Part shown: piece by piece, positions 49,783-58,563 of the stretch
Position numbering within the stretch: the stretch's first letter is position 1
Layout: each line of letters begins with the position of its first letter
Source of the DNA: UBA7702 sp040776805
Lineage (GTDB): Bacteria; Bacillota; Dehalobacteriia; UBA7702
Assembly (NCBI GenBank): GCA_040776805.1
Contig: JAXGZS010000001.1
Coordinates: 186,001 to 250,000, forward strand
Length of the DNA: 64,000 nt
Reading direction: 5' to 3'
The notes under the pieces: model-generated
Told to the model about the DNA's origin: nothing
What the model saw: the letters and a program-made list of their open reading frames with translations, nothing else
Database searches by the model: none
Made by a program: the position numbers and the translations under genes

Positions 49783-51135
49783 TTATAGTTGGGATATGTC
49801 TTTTTCCAGTTGGTTTAAATTGCGGCATTCCAGCATCTGATCGCAGTAGGGAATATAGGCATTGACGACGCTGTCTTCCCTGTTCCAATCGTCGATGGGC
49901 TCCGGATTGAGCCAGATCAGCTTTTTGCAATGCTCGCGTATGGCTTTGAGCTCTTCGGGCTTGGGGGGAAACCAGTTGTTTTTGGCGTCGCCGAGGATCA
50001 GCACCGTTGTTTTGGCGTTTAGGTAACCGCCAAATTTCTTGTTAAAATGTTCCAAAGCTTTGCCATAATCGGAAATTCCCGTGGTGGTGCAGTGGTTCTT
50101 GTTGCGTCCCGTCCGCTTGGTGTAAGCCGCCTCCATGGCCTCGGCGATGGCTTCTGATACGGAGTTTCCCTGAAAGTTTAGGGAGGTTTCGACAATATTA
50201 TCGATGAAGAGGAAGGAGCGGAGTCCGGCGAAGCGCCGCGCCATGGCATAGACCAACTGCAAACAGAAGCTGCTGTAGACGGCCATGGAACCGGAAATAT
50301 CGCAGAGCACCAGCAATGACGGTCTGTTTTTGACGCGGTCAAGGAGCTTCAGCTCCCCGGGCAGGTGGCCCCGGTGTGCTGTTTCCTCCAAAATGCGTCG
50401 CATATCGGGAAGACCGCGTTTTGCCGGTTTCAAACGGTAGGAATAGCGGCTCGCCAGTTTTTTGCCAAGGCGGGAGAGGATTTTTTCCATGGCCTTGACT
50501 TGGCTTTCGCTCAAGGCGCTAAAATCCTTCGTTTTCAGATTCTCCGCGTGGAGGCATTCTTCCACGCCCTCTTCCCCTCGGGCGGCGATGATTTCCCGTT
50601 CCGTTCTTAGGGCAAGATAGGTTTCAAGTTCCGCTAAGAAGGCTTGTCCCTCCTGATCGTGGTTTTCCTTCAAGGCGTAAGCCGTCATGAACCAGCCGAG
50701 GCTGATTTTCAGCTGTTCCATCCGTTGGGCTGCGGTGAGTTCCGCCAGGGGCGTCTCGTTTAGGGCCTTATCGAGCATGGCGGCGGCGGTTTCGCCGTCC
50801 CGTTTCCGTACGGCGCCGTAGAAGCGCTGCGCCGCTTCATTCATGCCGGCAGTCCCTTTTTCACCGCTGCTGCCGCTGCCCCCGTCACAGGGTTTTTTTG
50901 TTTTGGACACGGGAAGCGGCAGGCCGTTGCGGAAAAAGATGCGGTAAACGAGGTCGAAGACACGGCGGTCGGCTTCGTCCTTCAGCAAGGTGGCCCGCAG
51001 AACTCGATAGAAATTTCGCTCATCGGCCACACCGAAGCAGGACAAACCGGTGAGGGCGTCGGCGGCTTCTGATAGGGAAACCGTCATGCCGCCTTTTCGC
51101 AGTGCGTGTATAAATTGTAAAATGATTTTATCCAT
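49783..51135 (-). CDS. CoxE-type VWA domain protein
   Basis: A 450-residue cytoplasmic protein with a helical N-terminal half and a C-terminal von Willebrand A domain. The MIDAS motif DISGSMAVYSS appears near residue 280 in SLLVLCDISGSMAVY, and the later AIREHCKKLIWLNPEPIDDW is the family end. CoxE-like VWA proteins act with MoxR-type AAA+ ATPases in metal-cofactor insertion or complex assembly. The partner ATPase gene is directly divergent (51215), 79 bases away, sharing one promoter region. The client protein is unknown; no CO dehydrogenase genes are near. Confidence 0.87.
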   Translation of the reverse strand: MDKIILQFIHALRKGGMTVSLSEAADALTGLSCFGVADERNFYRVLRATLLKDEADRRVFDLVYRIFFRNGLPLPVSKTKKPCDGGSGSSGEKGTAGMNEAAQRFYGAVRKRDGETAAAMLDKALNETPLAELTAAQRMEQLKISLGWFMTAYALKENHDQEGQAFLAELETYLALRTEREIIAARGEEGVEECLHAENLKTKDFSALSESQVKAMEKILSRLGKKLASRYSYRLKPAKRGLPDMRRILEETAHRGHLPGELKLLDRVKNRPSLLVLCDISGSMAVYSSFCLQLVYAMARRFAGLRSFLFIDNIVETSLNFQGNSVSEAIAEAMEAAYTKRTGRNKNHCTTTGISDYGKALEHFNKKFGGYLNAKTTVLILGDAKNNWFPPKPEELKAIREHCKKLIWLNPEPIDDWNREDSVVNAYIPYCDQMLECRNLNQLEKDISQL

Positions 51136-51214
51136 GTTTTTTCCCGTTTTTTCATATTTTGTGTTATACTATCATTATACAAAAAGTTTTTTCAAAAATC
51201 TACGGAGAAACCCT

Positions 51215-52057
51215 ATGGAAATCGCGTTATTGCAGGAAAAATTAGCGGCGGAACATTACCTTTGCGGTGAAGATCTCGCACTGGTGCTCTCTCTCAGCGA
51301 AAAACTGAAAAAGCCCCTTCTTTTGGAAGGCCCCGCCGGTGTCGGTAAAACCGATCTGGCCAAGTCCTATGCCCGGGCCACCGGGCGGGAACTGATCCGT
51401 TTGCAGTGCTATGAAGGTCTTGACCAGCGCCACGCCCTCTATGAATGGAATTACCAAAAACAGCTGCTTTATTTGGAAAGCGAAAAAGGCGGCGGTTGGC
51501 AGGCGGCCAAAACCGACATCTTCTCCGAAGAATTTTTGTTGCCGCGCCCCCTGCTGAAAGCGTTTTTGGCGGAAAAACCGGCGGTGCTTTTGATTGACGA
51601 GATTGATAAAAGCGATGAGGAATTTGAAAGTTTTCTCTTGGAAGCCCTCTCCGATTTTGCCGTCACCATTCCGGAACGGGGCACCATCGCCGCGAAAACC
51701 ATACCGATGGTCTTTTTGACCAGCAACGGTATGCGGGACTTCAGCGACGGTTTGAAGCGCCGCTGCGTCCATTATTATATCGATTATCCTACCCTCGAAG
51801 AGGAATACGCCATCATCAAGGCGAAGTTTCCCAAGCTGGGCGACAGCTTGGCCCGGGAGATTGCCGCCTTCATCCGTTCGGCGCGGCAAAAAAAGCTCCG
51901 ACACATACCGGGGATTGCCGAAGTCCTGGACTGGGCGGAGGTTCTGTATACCTTGGGGATCGAAGAGCTTGCCGACCCCAGGATCGACGCCACTTATCAT
52001 TTTCTCGTGAAAAGCAGAGAAGACGGGCTAACTTTGGCCAAAGGGAACCATGATTAA
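51215..52057 (+). CDS. MoxR-family AAA+ ATPase
   Basis: A 280-residue AAA+ chaperone. Walker A LLEGPAGVGKTDLAKSYARA near 35, Walker B VLLIDEIDKSDEEFESFLLE near 125, sensor 1 FLTSNGMRDFSDGLKRR near 170. The ATG at 51215 follows ACGGAGA; an upstream extension is not supported. It is divergent from the CoxE-type VWA gene, and MoxR/VWA pairs commonly act together in remodelling or metal insertion. A Sua5 gene follows 18 bases later on the same strand. Confidence 0.9.
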   Translation: MEIALLQEKLAAEHYLCGEDLALVLSLSEKLKKPLLLEGPAGVGKTDLAKSYARATGRELIRLQCYEGLDQRHALYEWNYQKQLLYLESEKGGGWQAAKTDIFSEEFLLPRPLLKAFLAEKPAVLLIDEIDKSDEEFESFLLEALSDFAVTIPERGTIAAKTIPMVFLTSNGMRDFSDGLKRRCVHYYIDYPTLEEEYAIIKAKFPKLGDSLAREIAAFIRSARQKKLRHIPGIAEVLDWAEVLYTLGIEELADPRIDATYHFLVKSREDGLTLAKGNHD

Positions 52058-52075
52058 AGGATCAGAGAAGCGGTT

Positions 52076-53104
52076 ATGGAAACGAAATGGATTAAAACAA
52101 ATGAAGTCAGTAAAGCAGATTATGAGGCAGCCCTCAAGGAAGCCGCGGCGCTGATCAGAAACGGCGAGCTGGTGGCGTTTCCCACGGAAACCGTCTACGG
52201 CCTCGGCGGCAACGCTTTGGACGCTACTGCCGCGGCGAAGATTTACGCGGCCAAGGGACGCCCTTCGGATAACCCCCTGATCGTACATATTTCCCATATC
52301 GATATGATGGATGATCTGGTAACGGAGATGACGCCCCTCTGCCGCCGCCTGGCCTTTGAATTTTGGCCCGGCCCCCTCACGATGATCTTGCCCAAAAGCG
52401 ATCAGGTGCCTTATACCACCACCGGCGGCCTTGCCACGGTGGCCGTTCGTATGCCCAGCCACGGTGTGGCGCTGGATTTCATCGATGAGGTGAAACTGCC
52501 CATCGCCGCCCCCAGCGCCAATCTTTCGGGAAAGCCGTCGCCGACCAGGGGCGAACATGTCTACCATGATTTAAAAGGCAAAATTCCCCTGATCCTGGAC
52601 AGCGGCGCCGTGGAGATCGGCCTCGAAAGCACCATCATTGACCTAAGCCGGCCGGAACCGGTGATTTTGCGTCCCGGCCGCATCACCTATGCGGATATCA
52701 AACCTTTCGCACCGCGGCTTAGAGGTGATTTCCAGGCTTCCGAACGGGACCTGGAGTCCCCCAAAGCGCCGGGGATGAAGTATCAGCACTACGCCCCGGA
52801 GGGCGCCCTGTATTTTCTGCCCCAGGGGGAAGCGGCCATCGCTGCCGTGAAAGGCACCGCCGGGAAAAAGGCGCTGCTGCTGACGGCGGAGCGCTGGGAG
52901 GAACTGAAAGGGGACGTCGATCCCGACTACCTCTATCTTTTGGGCAGAAGGGACCATCCTGAAGAAATCGCCCATGACCTCTTTCACGCTCTCAGAGAAT
53001 GTGACAGGGAGGGCGCCGACACGATTTTCATTGAAGCCGTTCCTTCCTCGGGCTTCGGCGAAGCCCTAATGAACCGCATCAACAAAGCCACGCATAAGGA
53101 GTGA
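52076..53104 (+). CDS. ywlC: L-threonylcarbamoyladenylate synthase (Sua5/YwlC type)
   Basis: Makes threonylcarbamoyl-AMP for the universal tRNA modification t6A37. The 342-residue protein has the YrdC-fold first half (GELVAFPTETVYGLGGNALD near 25-45, KGRPSDNPLIVHI near 60, VAVRMPSHGVALDFI near 120, APSANLSGKPSPT near 140). It also has the C-terminal Sua5 domain (APGMKYQHYAPEGALYFLPQ near 230), so it is the long form. The gene overlaps the next (arginine phosphatase-like) frame closely, as ywlC and ywlE are near neighbours in Bacillus. Confidence 0.93.
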   Translation: METKWIKTNEVSKADYEAALKEAAALIRNGELVAFPTETVYGLGGNALDATAAAKIYAAKGRPSDNPLIVHISHIDMMDDLVTEMTPLCRRLAFEFWPGPLTMILPKSDQVPYTTTGGLATVAVRMPSHGVALDFIDEVKLPIAAPSANLSGKPSPTRGEHVYHDLKGKIPLILDSGAVEIGLESTIIDLSRPEPVILRPGRITYADIKPFAPRLRGDFQASERDLESPKAPGMKYQHYAPEGALYFLPQGEAAIAAVKGTAGKKALLLTAERWEELKGDVDPDYLYLLGRRDHPEEIAHDLFHALRECDREGADTIFIEAVPSSGFGEALMNRINKATHKE

Positions 53105-53109
53105 AGTCT

Positions 53110-53583
53110 ATGCGCCAGAATATTTTATTCGTCTGCACCGGCAATACCTGCCGCAGTGCCATGGCCGCGTATCTCGCGGCCCAAATCAAAGACCGTCACC
53201 TGCCCCAGACGACTTTCCGTTTCGATTCTGCCGGCCTTGTCGCCGTTGACGGCTATCCCCCCTCGGAAAACGCCGTGGCGGCGCTGAAGGAATGGGATAT
53301 CGATATCACCGACCACCGTTCCAAAAAGTTTCAGTCTTATATGGTGGAGCGGGCGGATCTCATCGCCTGTATGACAGAAATGCATAAAAATGCCGTTTTA
53401 GCGGAATATCCCGAAGCCGCGGGCAAAGTGTTCTTTTTGGGAGAGCTCAGCGGCAGCAATGAGGAGATTCCCGATCCCTATATGGGCAGTTTGGCACGGT
53501 ACCGTCTCACCAGAGACGTTTTACAGGATGAAATTCAGCGGATGCTGGAAAAATTATCGGAAATAAAGGGAAAAGGGGAATGA
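53110..53583 (+). CDS. ywlE: Low-molecular-weight phosphatase, probable protein-arginine phosphatase (YwlE type)
   Basis: A 157-residue LMW-PTP fold protein. The P-loop CTGNTCRS (residues 9-16) has Cys9 as nucleophile and Arg15, and the general acid lies in EIPDPYMGSL near 115. Threonine at the fifth P-loop position (CTGNTCRS) is the feature that separates the arginine phosphatase YwlE from tyrosine phosphatases, which carry Ile or Leu there. The start is the ATG behind AAGGAGTG. It sits between ywlC and rpiB, the same order as in Bacillus subtilis. No McsB arginine kinase is in the window. Confidence 0.87.
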   Translation: MRQNILFVCTGNTCRSAMAAYLAAQIKDRHLPQTTFRFDSAGLVAVDGYPPSENAVAALKEWDIDITDHRSKKFQSYMVERADLIACMTEMHKNAVLAEYPEAAGKVFFLGELSGSNEEIPDPYMGSLARYRLTRDVLQDEIQRMLEKLSEIKGKGE

Positions 53584-53620
53584 TGGGGAAGATTCTACGG
53601 AGCGGGGAGGGGAAAAAGCA

Positions 53621-54064
53621 ATGAAGATCATCATTGGTTCCGATCACGCCGGTTTTGACCTGAAGGCAAAAGTGTGCGCGAAATTGAAAAATGACGGTAT
53701 TACCGTGGTTGACGTTGGGCCGGAAACAGCGGACCGAGTCGATTATCCCGTTTACGGCAGCAAAGTCGGCCGCCTGGTCGCAGCCAAAGAGGGTGATTAC
53801 GGGATTGTCATCTGCGGCAGCGGCATCGGCATCAGCATTGCCGCCAATAAAGTGGACGGTATTCGCGCCGCCCTTTGTGGGGAACCCTTAAGCGCCAAAT
53901 TGGCCAGAGAACATAACGACGCCAATGTTCTGGCCATGGGGGCCCGTCTCATCGGGGAAGCCATGGCCATGGAGATTGTCGATACGTTTTTGCATACGAC
54001 CTTTGCCGGCGGACGCCACGGCGACCGCCTGGCCTTGATCGCGGAAATGGAAAGGAGCCGTTAA
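53621..54064 (+). CDS. rpiB: Ribose 5-phosphate isomerase B
   Basis: Interconverts ribose 5-phosphate and ribulose 5-phosphate. The 147-residue protein has IIIGSDHAGFDLKAKVC at the N-terminus, GIVICGSGIGISIAANKVDG near 65 (with the active-site Cys and phosphate loop) and REHNDANVLAMGARLIGEAM near 98. This is the RpiB/LacAB fold. The sugar-phosphate specificity for ribose or allose cannot be told. Part of the ywlC-ywlE-rpiB-dcd run. Confidence 0.94.
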   Translation: MKIIIGSDHAGFDLKAKVCAKLKNDGITVVDVGPETADRVDYPVYGSKVGRLVAAKEGDYGIVICGSGIGISIAANKVDGIRAALCGEPLSAKLAREHNDANVLAMGARLIGEAMAMEIVDTFLHTTFAGGRHGDRLALIAEMERSR

Positions 54065-54523
54065 ATGAGAAAGAGCTGGGATGAATATTTTATGGATATC
54101 GCCTATGCCGTTTCCACCCGTTCCACCTGTTTGAGACGGTGTGTCGGTGCTGTGGCGGTGAGTTCGGACAACCGCATCATCGGCACGGGCTACAACGGCG
54201 CTTTGGCGGGGACGCCCCATTGCGACGTCACCGGCTGTCTCCGTCAGGAGCTGCAGATTCCCTCCGGAGAGCGTCAGGAAATCTGCCGAGCCCAGCACGC
54301 CGAGGCCAACGTGTGCAATATCGCCGCCAAATACGGCATATCGTTAAAAGGAGCGACGATGTATGTAACGGCGCAGCCCTGTGTCACCTGTATGAAAGCG
54401 ATGGTTACCTCCGGCATTGAACGGATTGTTTACGAAGGTGATTATCCCGATGATTTTGCCCGTCAGATTGCGGCTGAAGCGGGGGTCGAATTGAAAAAAG
54501 TAACTTCGGGCCATGAGGAATGA
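54065..54523 (+). CDS. dCMP deaminase (ComEB-like)
   Basis: Deaminates dCMP to dUMP, feeding thymidylate synthesis. The 152-residue zinc enzyme has the catalytic AQHAEANVCNIAAKYG (HAE, near 78) and AQPCVTCMKAMVTSGIERIV (PCxxC, near 103), plus a second cysteine-bearing loop GTPHCDVTGCLRQ near 45 found in dCMP deaminases with a structural zinc. It starts one base after the rpiB stop. The ComEB name reflects family membership only; no other competence gene is adjacent. Confidence 0.93.
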   Translation: MRKSWDEYFMDIAYAVSTRSTCLRRCVGAVAVSSDNRIIGTGYNGALAGTPHCDVTGCLRQELQIPSGERQEICRAQHAEANVCNIAAKYGISLKGATMYVTAQPCVTCMKAMVTSGIERIVYEGDYPDDFARQIAAEAGVELKKVTSGHEE

Positions 54524-54528
54524 GATGT

Positions 54529-55638
54529 ATGAAAAAAAAGGTACTGCTGGTATTTGGGACACGGCCGGAAGCCATTAAAATGGCGCCCCTGGTCAAAGTA
54601 TTGGAGCAAGATAGTCGTTTTGAAACCGTGGTCTGCGTTACGGCGCAGCATCGGGAAATGCTCGATATGGTACTGGAGCTATTTTCCATTGTACCCGATT
54701 ATGATTTGAATATTATGAAGCAGGGGCAGGATCTCTTTGATATCAGCGCCGCTGTTTTGCTGGGGATGCGCGATGTGATCCGCTCCTGCCGCCCCGATAT
54801 GGTATTGGTGCACGGCGATACCACCACGACCATGGCGGCTTCTCTGGCGGCCTTTTACGAGAATGTCAAAGTCGGCCATGTTGAAGCGGGCCTGCGCACC
54901 GGCAACAAGCGTTCGCCTTGGCCCGAGGAAATCAACCGCCGCATCACCGATGTCTTGGCGGATTATTATTTCGCGCCGACAACATTAAACAGAGAGAATC
55001 TATTAAAAGAAAACGTGCCGACGGAAGCCATTTACGTTACCGGCAATACGGTGATCGACGCGCTGCATCTAGCCTTGGAAAAGGATTGTCCCTTGGATGA
55101 GTGCGGTTTAAGCGGCGTCGATTTCTCGAAAAGGATCATTTTGCTGACCTGTCACCGCCGGGAAAACTGGGGCGAACCCATGGAGCGGATCTTCCGCGCC
55201 GTGGCGGCGCTGAAAAAGCGCAATCCTGAAATTGAGATTATCTTCCCGGTGCACAAAAACCCCCTGGTGCGGGAGAGCGCCGCCCGGCATTTGGCGGGGA
55301 AAAAGGGGATTCACCTGATCGAGCCGTTGGACTACCATCCTTTTTCGACATTAATTAGTAAATCTTACCTGGTGCTCACGGATTCCGGCGGCATTCAGGA
55401 AGAAGCGCCGGCAGTGGGCAAACCCGTGTTGGTGCTTCGCGATACCACGGAGCGTCCCGAGGCTGTAGCAGCGGGAACCGTAAAATTAGTGGGTACCAAC
55501 GGCGAGGATATTTTAGCGGAAACCGAGGCCTTGCTCCGGGATGAAAAACGCTATCAGGCCATGGCCATGAAAAAGAATCCTTATGGCGACGGCACCGCTT
55601 CCTACCAGATTGCACAAATTCTTGCGAAAAAGCTATGA
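54529..55638 (+). CDS. wecB: UDP-N-acetylglucosamine 2-epimerase (non-hydrolysing)
   Basis: Converts UDP-GlcNAc to UDP-ManNAc for cell-wall polymers or teichoic linkage units. The 369-residue GT-B fold protein has VFGTRPEAIKMAPLVKVLEQ near 8, VHGDTTTTMAASLAAFYENV near 90, VEAGLRTGNKRSPWPEEINR near 118 and LTDSGGIQEEAPAVGKPVLV near 285, which are all family signatures. The ATG is chosen on spacing from GAGGAA. It overlaps dCMP deaminase and precedes the ATP synthase operon, as in many Firmicutes. Confidence 0.95.
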   Translation: MKKKVLLVFGTRPEAIKMAPLVKVLEQDSRFETVVCVTAQHREMLDMVLELFSIVPDYDLNIMKQGQDLFDISAAVLLGMRDVIRSCRPDMVLVHGDTTTTMAASLAAFYENVKVGHVEAGLRTGNKRSPWPEEINRRITDVLADYYFAPTTLNRENLLKENVPTEAIYVTGNTVIDALHLALEKDCPLDECGLSGVDFSKRIILLTCHRRENWGEPMERIFRAVAALKKRNPEIEIIFPVHKNPLVRESAARHLAGKKGIHLIEPLDYHPFSTLISKSYLVLTDSGGIQEEAPAVGKPVLVLRDTTERPEAVAAGTVKLVGTNGEDILAETEALLRDEKRYQAMAMKKNPYGDGTASYQIAQILAKKL

Positions 55639-55666
55639 ATCCCTTTTTGAGAGCAATATATTCAAC

Positions 55667-55696
55667 TTGTTCTCGACAATTATGTTGACGTATAAT
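55667..55696 (+). promoter_or_regulatory. Promoter of the ATP synthase operon
   Basis: TTGTTC (55667-55672), 18-base spacer, TATAAT (55691-55696), 30 bases before the first GTG. Confidence 0.6.
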
Positions 55697-55726
55697 AAGT
55701 GATATAGGTAAGAAAGGTGGAATAGC

Positions 55727-56059
55727 GTGAACCGGAAAAAACCTTCCGCGGACAAGGGTTCCCCGCCGGCATATACCTATTTGCGCATTGCCTCAACCTT
55801 TGGGATTACCTTGGCGGCGAATATCTACATTTTAAGCGTACTCCTCGGCGGCTGGCTCGACGAAAAATACGGGACATCCGTTCTCTTTCGGCTGATTTTT
55901 CTTTTTGTCGCCTTGCTGTCGGCGTTTATGTATTTGTGGAAACGCGTCGTGGTCTCCGAAAGAGTTGAAAAAGAATTGAGAGCGGAAGCGGAAAAGGAAG
56001 CCCAAGAAAAGGAAGCCTTGGAACGAAAAATAGAATCACTTAGGAGGGGGTTGAAATGA
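55727..56059 (+). CDS. AtpZ/AtpI family protein
   Basis: A 110-residue membrane protein with two helices (FGITLAANIYILSVLLGGWL, then SVLFRLIFLFVALLSAFMYL) and a long charged C-terminal coiled coil rich in Glu and Lys. It matches AtpZ-type proteins that head Firmicutes ATP synthase operons and assist ring assembly or magnesium uptake. The start is a GTG behind AAAGGTGG. It overlaps the next gene by four bases. Confidence 0.8.
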   Translation: MNRKKPSADKGSPPAYTYLRIASTFGITLAANIYILSVLLGGWLDEKYGTSVLFRLIFLFVALLSAFMYLWKRVVVSERVEKELRAEAEKEAQEKEALERKIESLRRGLK

Positions 56060-56349
56060 TCACCTTGCCTAATGTTCTGCTTTTTCTGGCCGGATTGGTC
56101 TACGGCGGCGCTGTCGGCTTTCTCGGCCATAAAATCATCCATACTGCCGTGATGCGCGCTACCCCCACCAATGATCGGGAAGTTCTCCTGCTGCAACGCA
56201 GGATCACCATACGCTGGTGGCTGCGGTTTTTCATCGATATCGTCGCTTTGTTTGTTCTTTACAAAATACTTCCGATGCTCCTTGGCGCGGCCTTGGGCAT
56301 CATCATGTGTCAGAACATTTTAATTGTTAAATATATTAAAAAAAAATAA
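56056..56349 (+). CDS. atpI: ATP synthase subunit I (AtpI)
   Basis: A 97-residue hydrophobic protein with three or four helices (LPNVLLFLAGLVYGGAVGFL, WWLRFFIDIVALFVLYKILP, LGAALGIIMCQNILIVKYIK). It sits between the AtpZ-like protein and subunit a, the standard place of AtpI, which helps assemble the c-ring. Sequence conservation of this family is low, so the call rests mainly on topology and position. Confidence 0.75.
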   Translation: MITLPNVLLFLAGLVYGGAVGFLGHKIIHTAVMRATPTNDREVLLLQRRITIRWWLRFFIDIVALFVLYKILPMLLGAALGIIMCQNILIVKYIKKK

Positions 56350-56366
56350 AGAGGAGGTGAAAATTG

Positions 56367-57134
56367 ATGGATGCAGTCATGCAAGTTGCCTCGTCGGAAG
56401 GGGCTCACTTTATCGCCGGCGGACACACTTTATGGGAAGCAAGCGCTTATGGATTCAACTTCTCATTTACCATGGGTCTCACCAAATGGATGGTTGTGTT
56501 TTGGGGCGTTATGCTCTTTATGATCATCGCGGGAGCCATCGGCGCCAGGAAAAAAGCGCTGGTTCCTTCAGGTTGGCAAAACTTTTCCGAATGGACCTAC
56601 GGTGGTCTGTCAAACTTCTTTAGCAGGATGATCGGCCCGCATTTGGGGAAAACATTTGGTCCGCTGTTGGTTACGTTCTTTATCTTTATTTTATTGAGTA
56701 ACTACTCCGGTATGTTGCCCTTAAATTTCTCCATGGATGAAGGGACGCTTTCTCTGTCCAACCTTCAGGCGCCGACATCTGTTTTTAGTGTCACAGCAGG
56801 ATTTGCACTCATTGTCTTTTTCTGTACGCACTTTGCCGGGTTTAAAGAGAATAAACTAAGGTATTTTAAGTTCTTTGTCTCTCCGATCGCGTTTATGCTC
56901 CCGTTTACCATCATCGATGTCGTCATTCATCCGTTTACATTGGCGCTTCGGTTGTTTGGTAACATTCACGGGGAAGAAACCGTTGTGGAACAGCTGATGC
57001 AGCTTTCCGTATTTGTCAACGGTTGGGCGCCGGCGATTATTGAAGTTTTAGGCATGCTCTTCGGTTTGATTCAGGCCTTGATCTTCTCGCTGCTGGCCGC
57101 GATCTATATTTCCGAAGCAGCGGAACACTTTTAA
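56367..57134 (+). CDS. atpB: ATP synthase subunit a
   Basis: Proton-channel subunit of the F0 sector. The 255-residue protein has the conserved Arg in the penultimate helix region (TLALRLFGNIHGEETVVEQL, the Arg that faces the c-ring glutamate) and a C-terminal AIYISEAAEHF. Five to six membrane helices. The preceding AGAGGAGG and the ATG after a TTG decide the start. Confidence 0.94.
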   Translation: MDAVMQVASSEGAHFIAGGHTLWEASAYGFNFSFTMGLTKWMVVFWGVMLFMIIAGAIGARKKALVPSGWQNFSEWTYGGLSNFFSRMIGPHLGKTFGPLLVTFFIFILLSNYSGMLPLNFSMDEGTLSLSNLQAPTSVFSVTAGFALIVFFCTHFAGFKENKLRYFKFFVSPIAFMLPFTIIDVVIHPFTLALRLFGNIHGEETVVEQLMQLSVFVNGWAPAIIEVLGMLFGLIQALIFSLLAAIYISEAAEHF

Positions 57135-57214
57135 TCCACTTCACAACTGAATAATGAAAAAGATTGATTATTTTGAAAATTTGCAAAACGCAAGTTTGAA
57201 AGGAGATTTCTACA

Positions 57215-57448
57215 ATGGATGTTAATGGTTTTTACGCAATTGGTGCTGCTTTAGCTATTGGTTTATCGACACTGGGGCCTGGGATCGGCCAAGGTCTTGC
57301 TTCCGCGAAAGCTCTCGAGGGGATGGCGCGCCAGCCCGAAATCATCGGTGACCTTCGTACCAACATGCTGATCTGCTTGGCCTTCATGGAAGCTCTTGCC
57401 ATTTATGGTCTTGTATTCGCATTCATGCTCTTCGGTAAAATTGCTTAA
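57215..57448 (+). CDS. atpE: ATP synthase subunit c
   Basis: The 77-residue hairpin forming the F0 rotor ring. The polar loop AKALEGMARQPE and the ion-binding Glu59 in FMEALAIYG are plain. Gln26 (PGIGQG) is present as in sodium-binding rings, but the residue after Glu59 is Ala rather than the Ser or Thr of known Na+ ligands. Proton coupling is therefore the simpler reading. GAAAGGAG site before the ATG. Confidence 0.95.
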   Translation: MDVNGFYAIGAALAIGLSTLGPGIGQGLASAKALEGMARQPEIIGDLRTNMLICLAFMEALAIYGLVFAFMLFGKIA

Positions 57449-57520
57449 TGTTCGCCTTATCCTCGCGAGGGGTTGCCCTCGCGGGAGTAGACGTAACCTT
57501 TAAGAAAGGAGGGTATCTTT

Positions 57521-58006
57521 GTGGAAATAGATTTTGCGCAAATGATCTTTGCGATTACAAACTTTATTATTTTAATGATCGCCATGTATTTCTTGATGTA
57601 CAAACCGCTGAAACAGACCATGGACAAGCGTCAGGATAAGATCAAAGGCGAGATTGAAACCGCGGAACAACTGAAGGCCGACGCCGATCAAATGAAGGCG
57701 GAAATCACCGCCGAGTTGGCCAAGTCCCGTGAAACGGCGCAGGAAATCATCACCAGAGCCGAAAAAACCGCCGAGGTGCAAAAGGATGAAATCGTTTTGG
57801 CCGCCAGAACGGAAGCTCAAAAGATGATCGACAAAGCCCACGCTGAGATCAGGGAAGAAAAAGAAAAAGTTTTGGGTGAAATCCGGGATGAAGCCGCAAC
57901 CCTCGCCATGCTGGCCGCATCGAAGCTGATTGAACGCTCTTTGAACGATACGGACCATAAACAACTGGTAGATAAGTATATCGAAGAGGCAGGCGAAGTA
58001 CAATGA
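57521..58006 (+). CDS. atpF: ATP synthase subunit b
   Basis: Peripheral-stalk subunit. The 161-residue protein has one N-terminal membrane helix (MIFAITNFIILMIAMYFLMY) and a long Glu/Lys/Ala coiled coil. The start is a GTG behind AAGGAGGG. A single b gene is present (no b'). Confidence 0.94.
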   Translation: MEIDFAQMIFAITNFIILMIAMYFLMYKPLKQTMDKRQDKIKGEIETAEQLKADADQMKAEITAELAKSRETAQEIITRAEKTAEVQKDEIVLAARTEAQKMIDKAHAEIREEKEKVLGEIRDEAATLAMLAASKLIERSLNDTDHKQLVDKYIEEAGEVQ

Positions 58007-58545
58007 CAGACAGAACAGTAGCAAAAAAATATGCGAAGGCTCTCTATGACATTGGTACGGAACAGGGCAAATCTGAGATTTTCGCTGAAAATTTAAAAGA
58101 GCTTGCCGCATTGTTAGATGAAAGCAGAGAAGTCAACGAAATGCTTTCCAATCAGGCGATTCAGACCTCCGATAAGAAAAACGCCATGGGCGTGCTCATC
58201 GCCGATATGGATCTCCTGGTAAGAAATTTCGTCAATCTCGTATTGGACAAAAATCGTGCCGACTCTCTTCTGGCAATGTGTGAAAGCTATATGGCTCTTC
58301 TTGAAGAACAGGCAAATATTCTTCATGCCGTAGTCAAATCGGCGGTTCCTCTCACCGACGAACAGGTCGGTAAGATCGAAGATAAGTTCTCCAAGCTTAT
58401 GGAACAGACGGTGAAAGCTGAAACCGCGGTGGACGCCGCTCTCATTGGCGGCGTACAAGTGCGCATTGGCGATACTGTTTACGACGGTTCCGTAGCCCAT
58501 CATTTGAAGCAATTGAGCGATTCTTTAAAAGAAACAGTGTTATAA
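58003..58545 (+). CDS. atpH: ATP synthase subunit delta
   Basis: The 180-residue stalk subunit that links b to the alpha3-beta3 head. It opens VAKKYAKALYDIGTEQGKSE and ends VQVRIGDTVYDGSVAHHLKQ, a conserved end of the family. Overlaps atpF by four bases. Confidence 0.94.
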   Translation: MTDRTVAKKYAKALYDIGTEQGKSEIFAENLKELAALLDESREVNEMLSNQAIQTSDKKNAMGVLIADMDLLVRNFVNLVLDKNRADSLLAMCESYMALLEEQANILHAVVKSAVPLTDEQVGKIEDKFSKLMEQTVKAETAVDAALIGGVQVRIGDTVYDGSVAHHLKQLSDSLKETVL

Positions 58546-58563
58546 GTTAGGGGTGAAAAGTTA

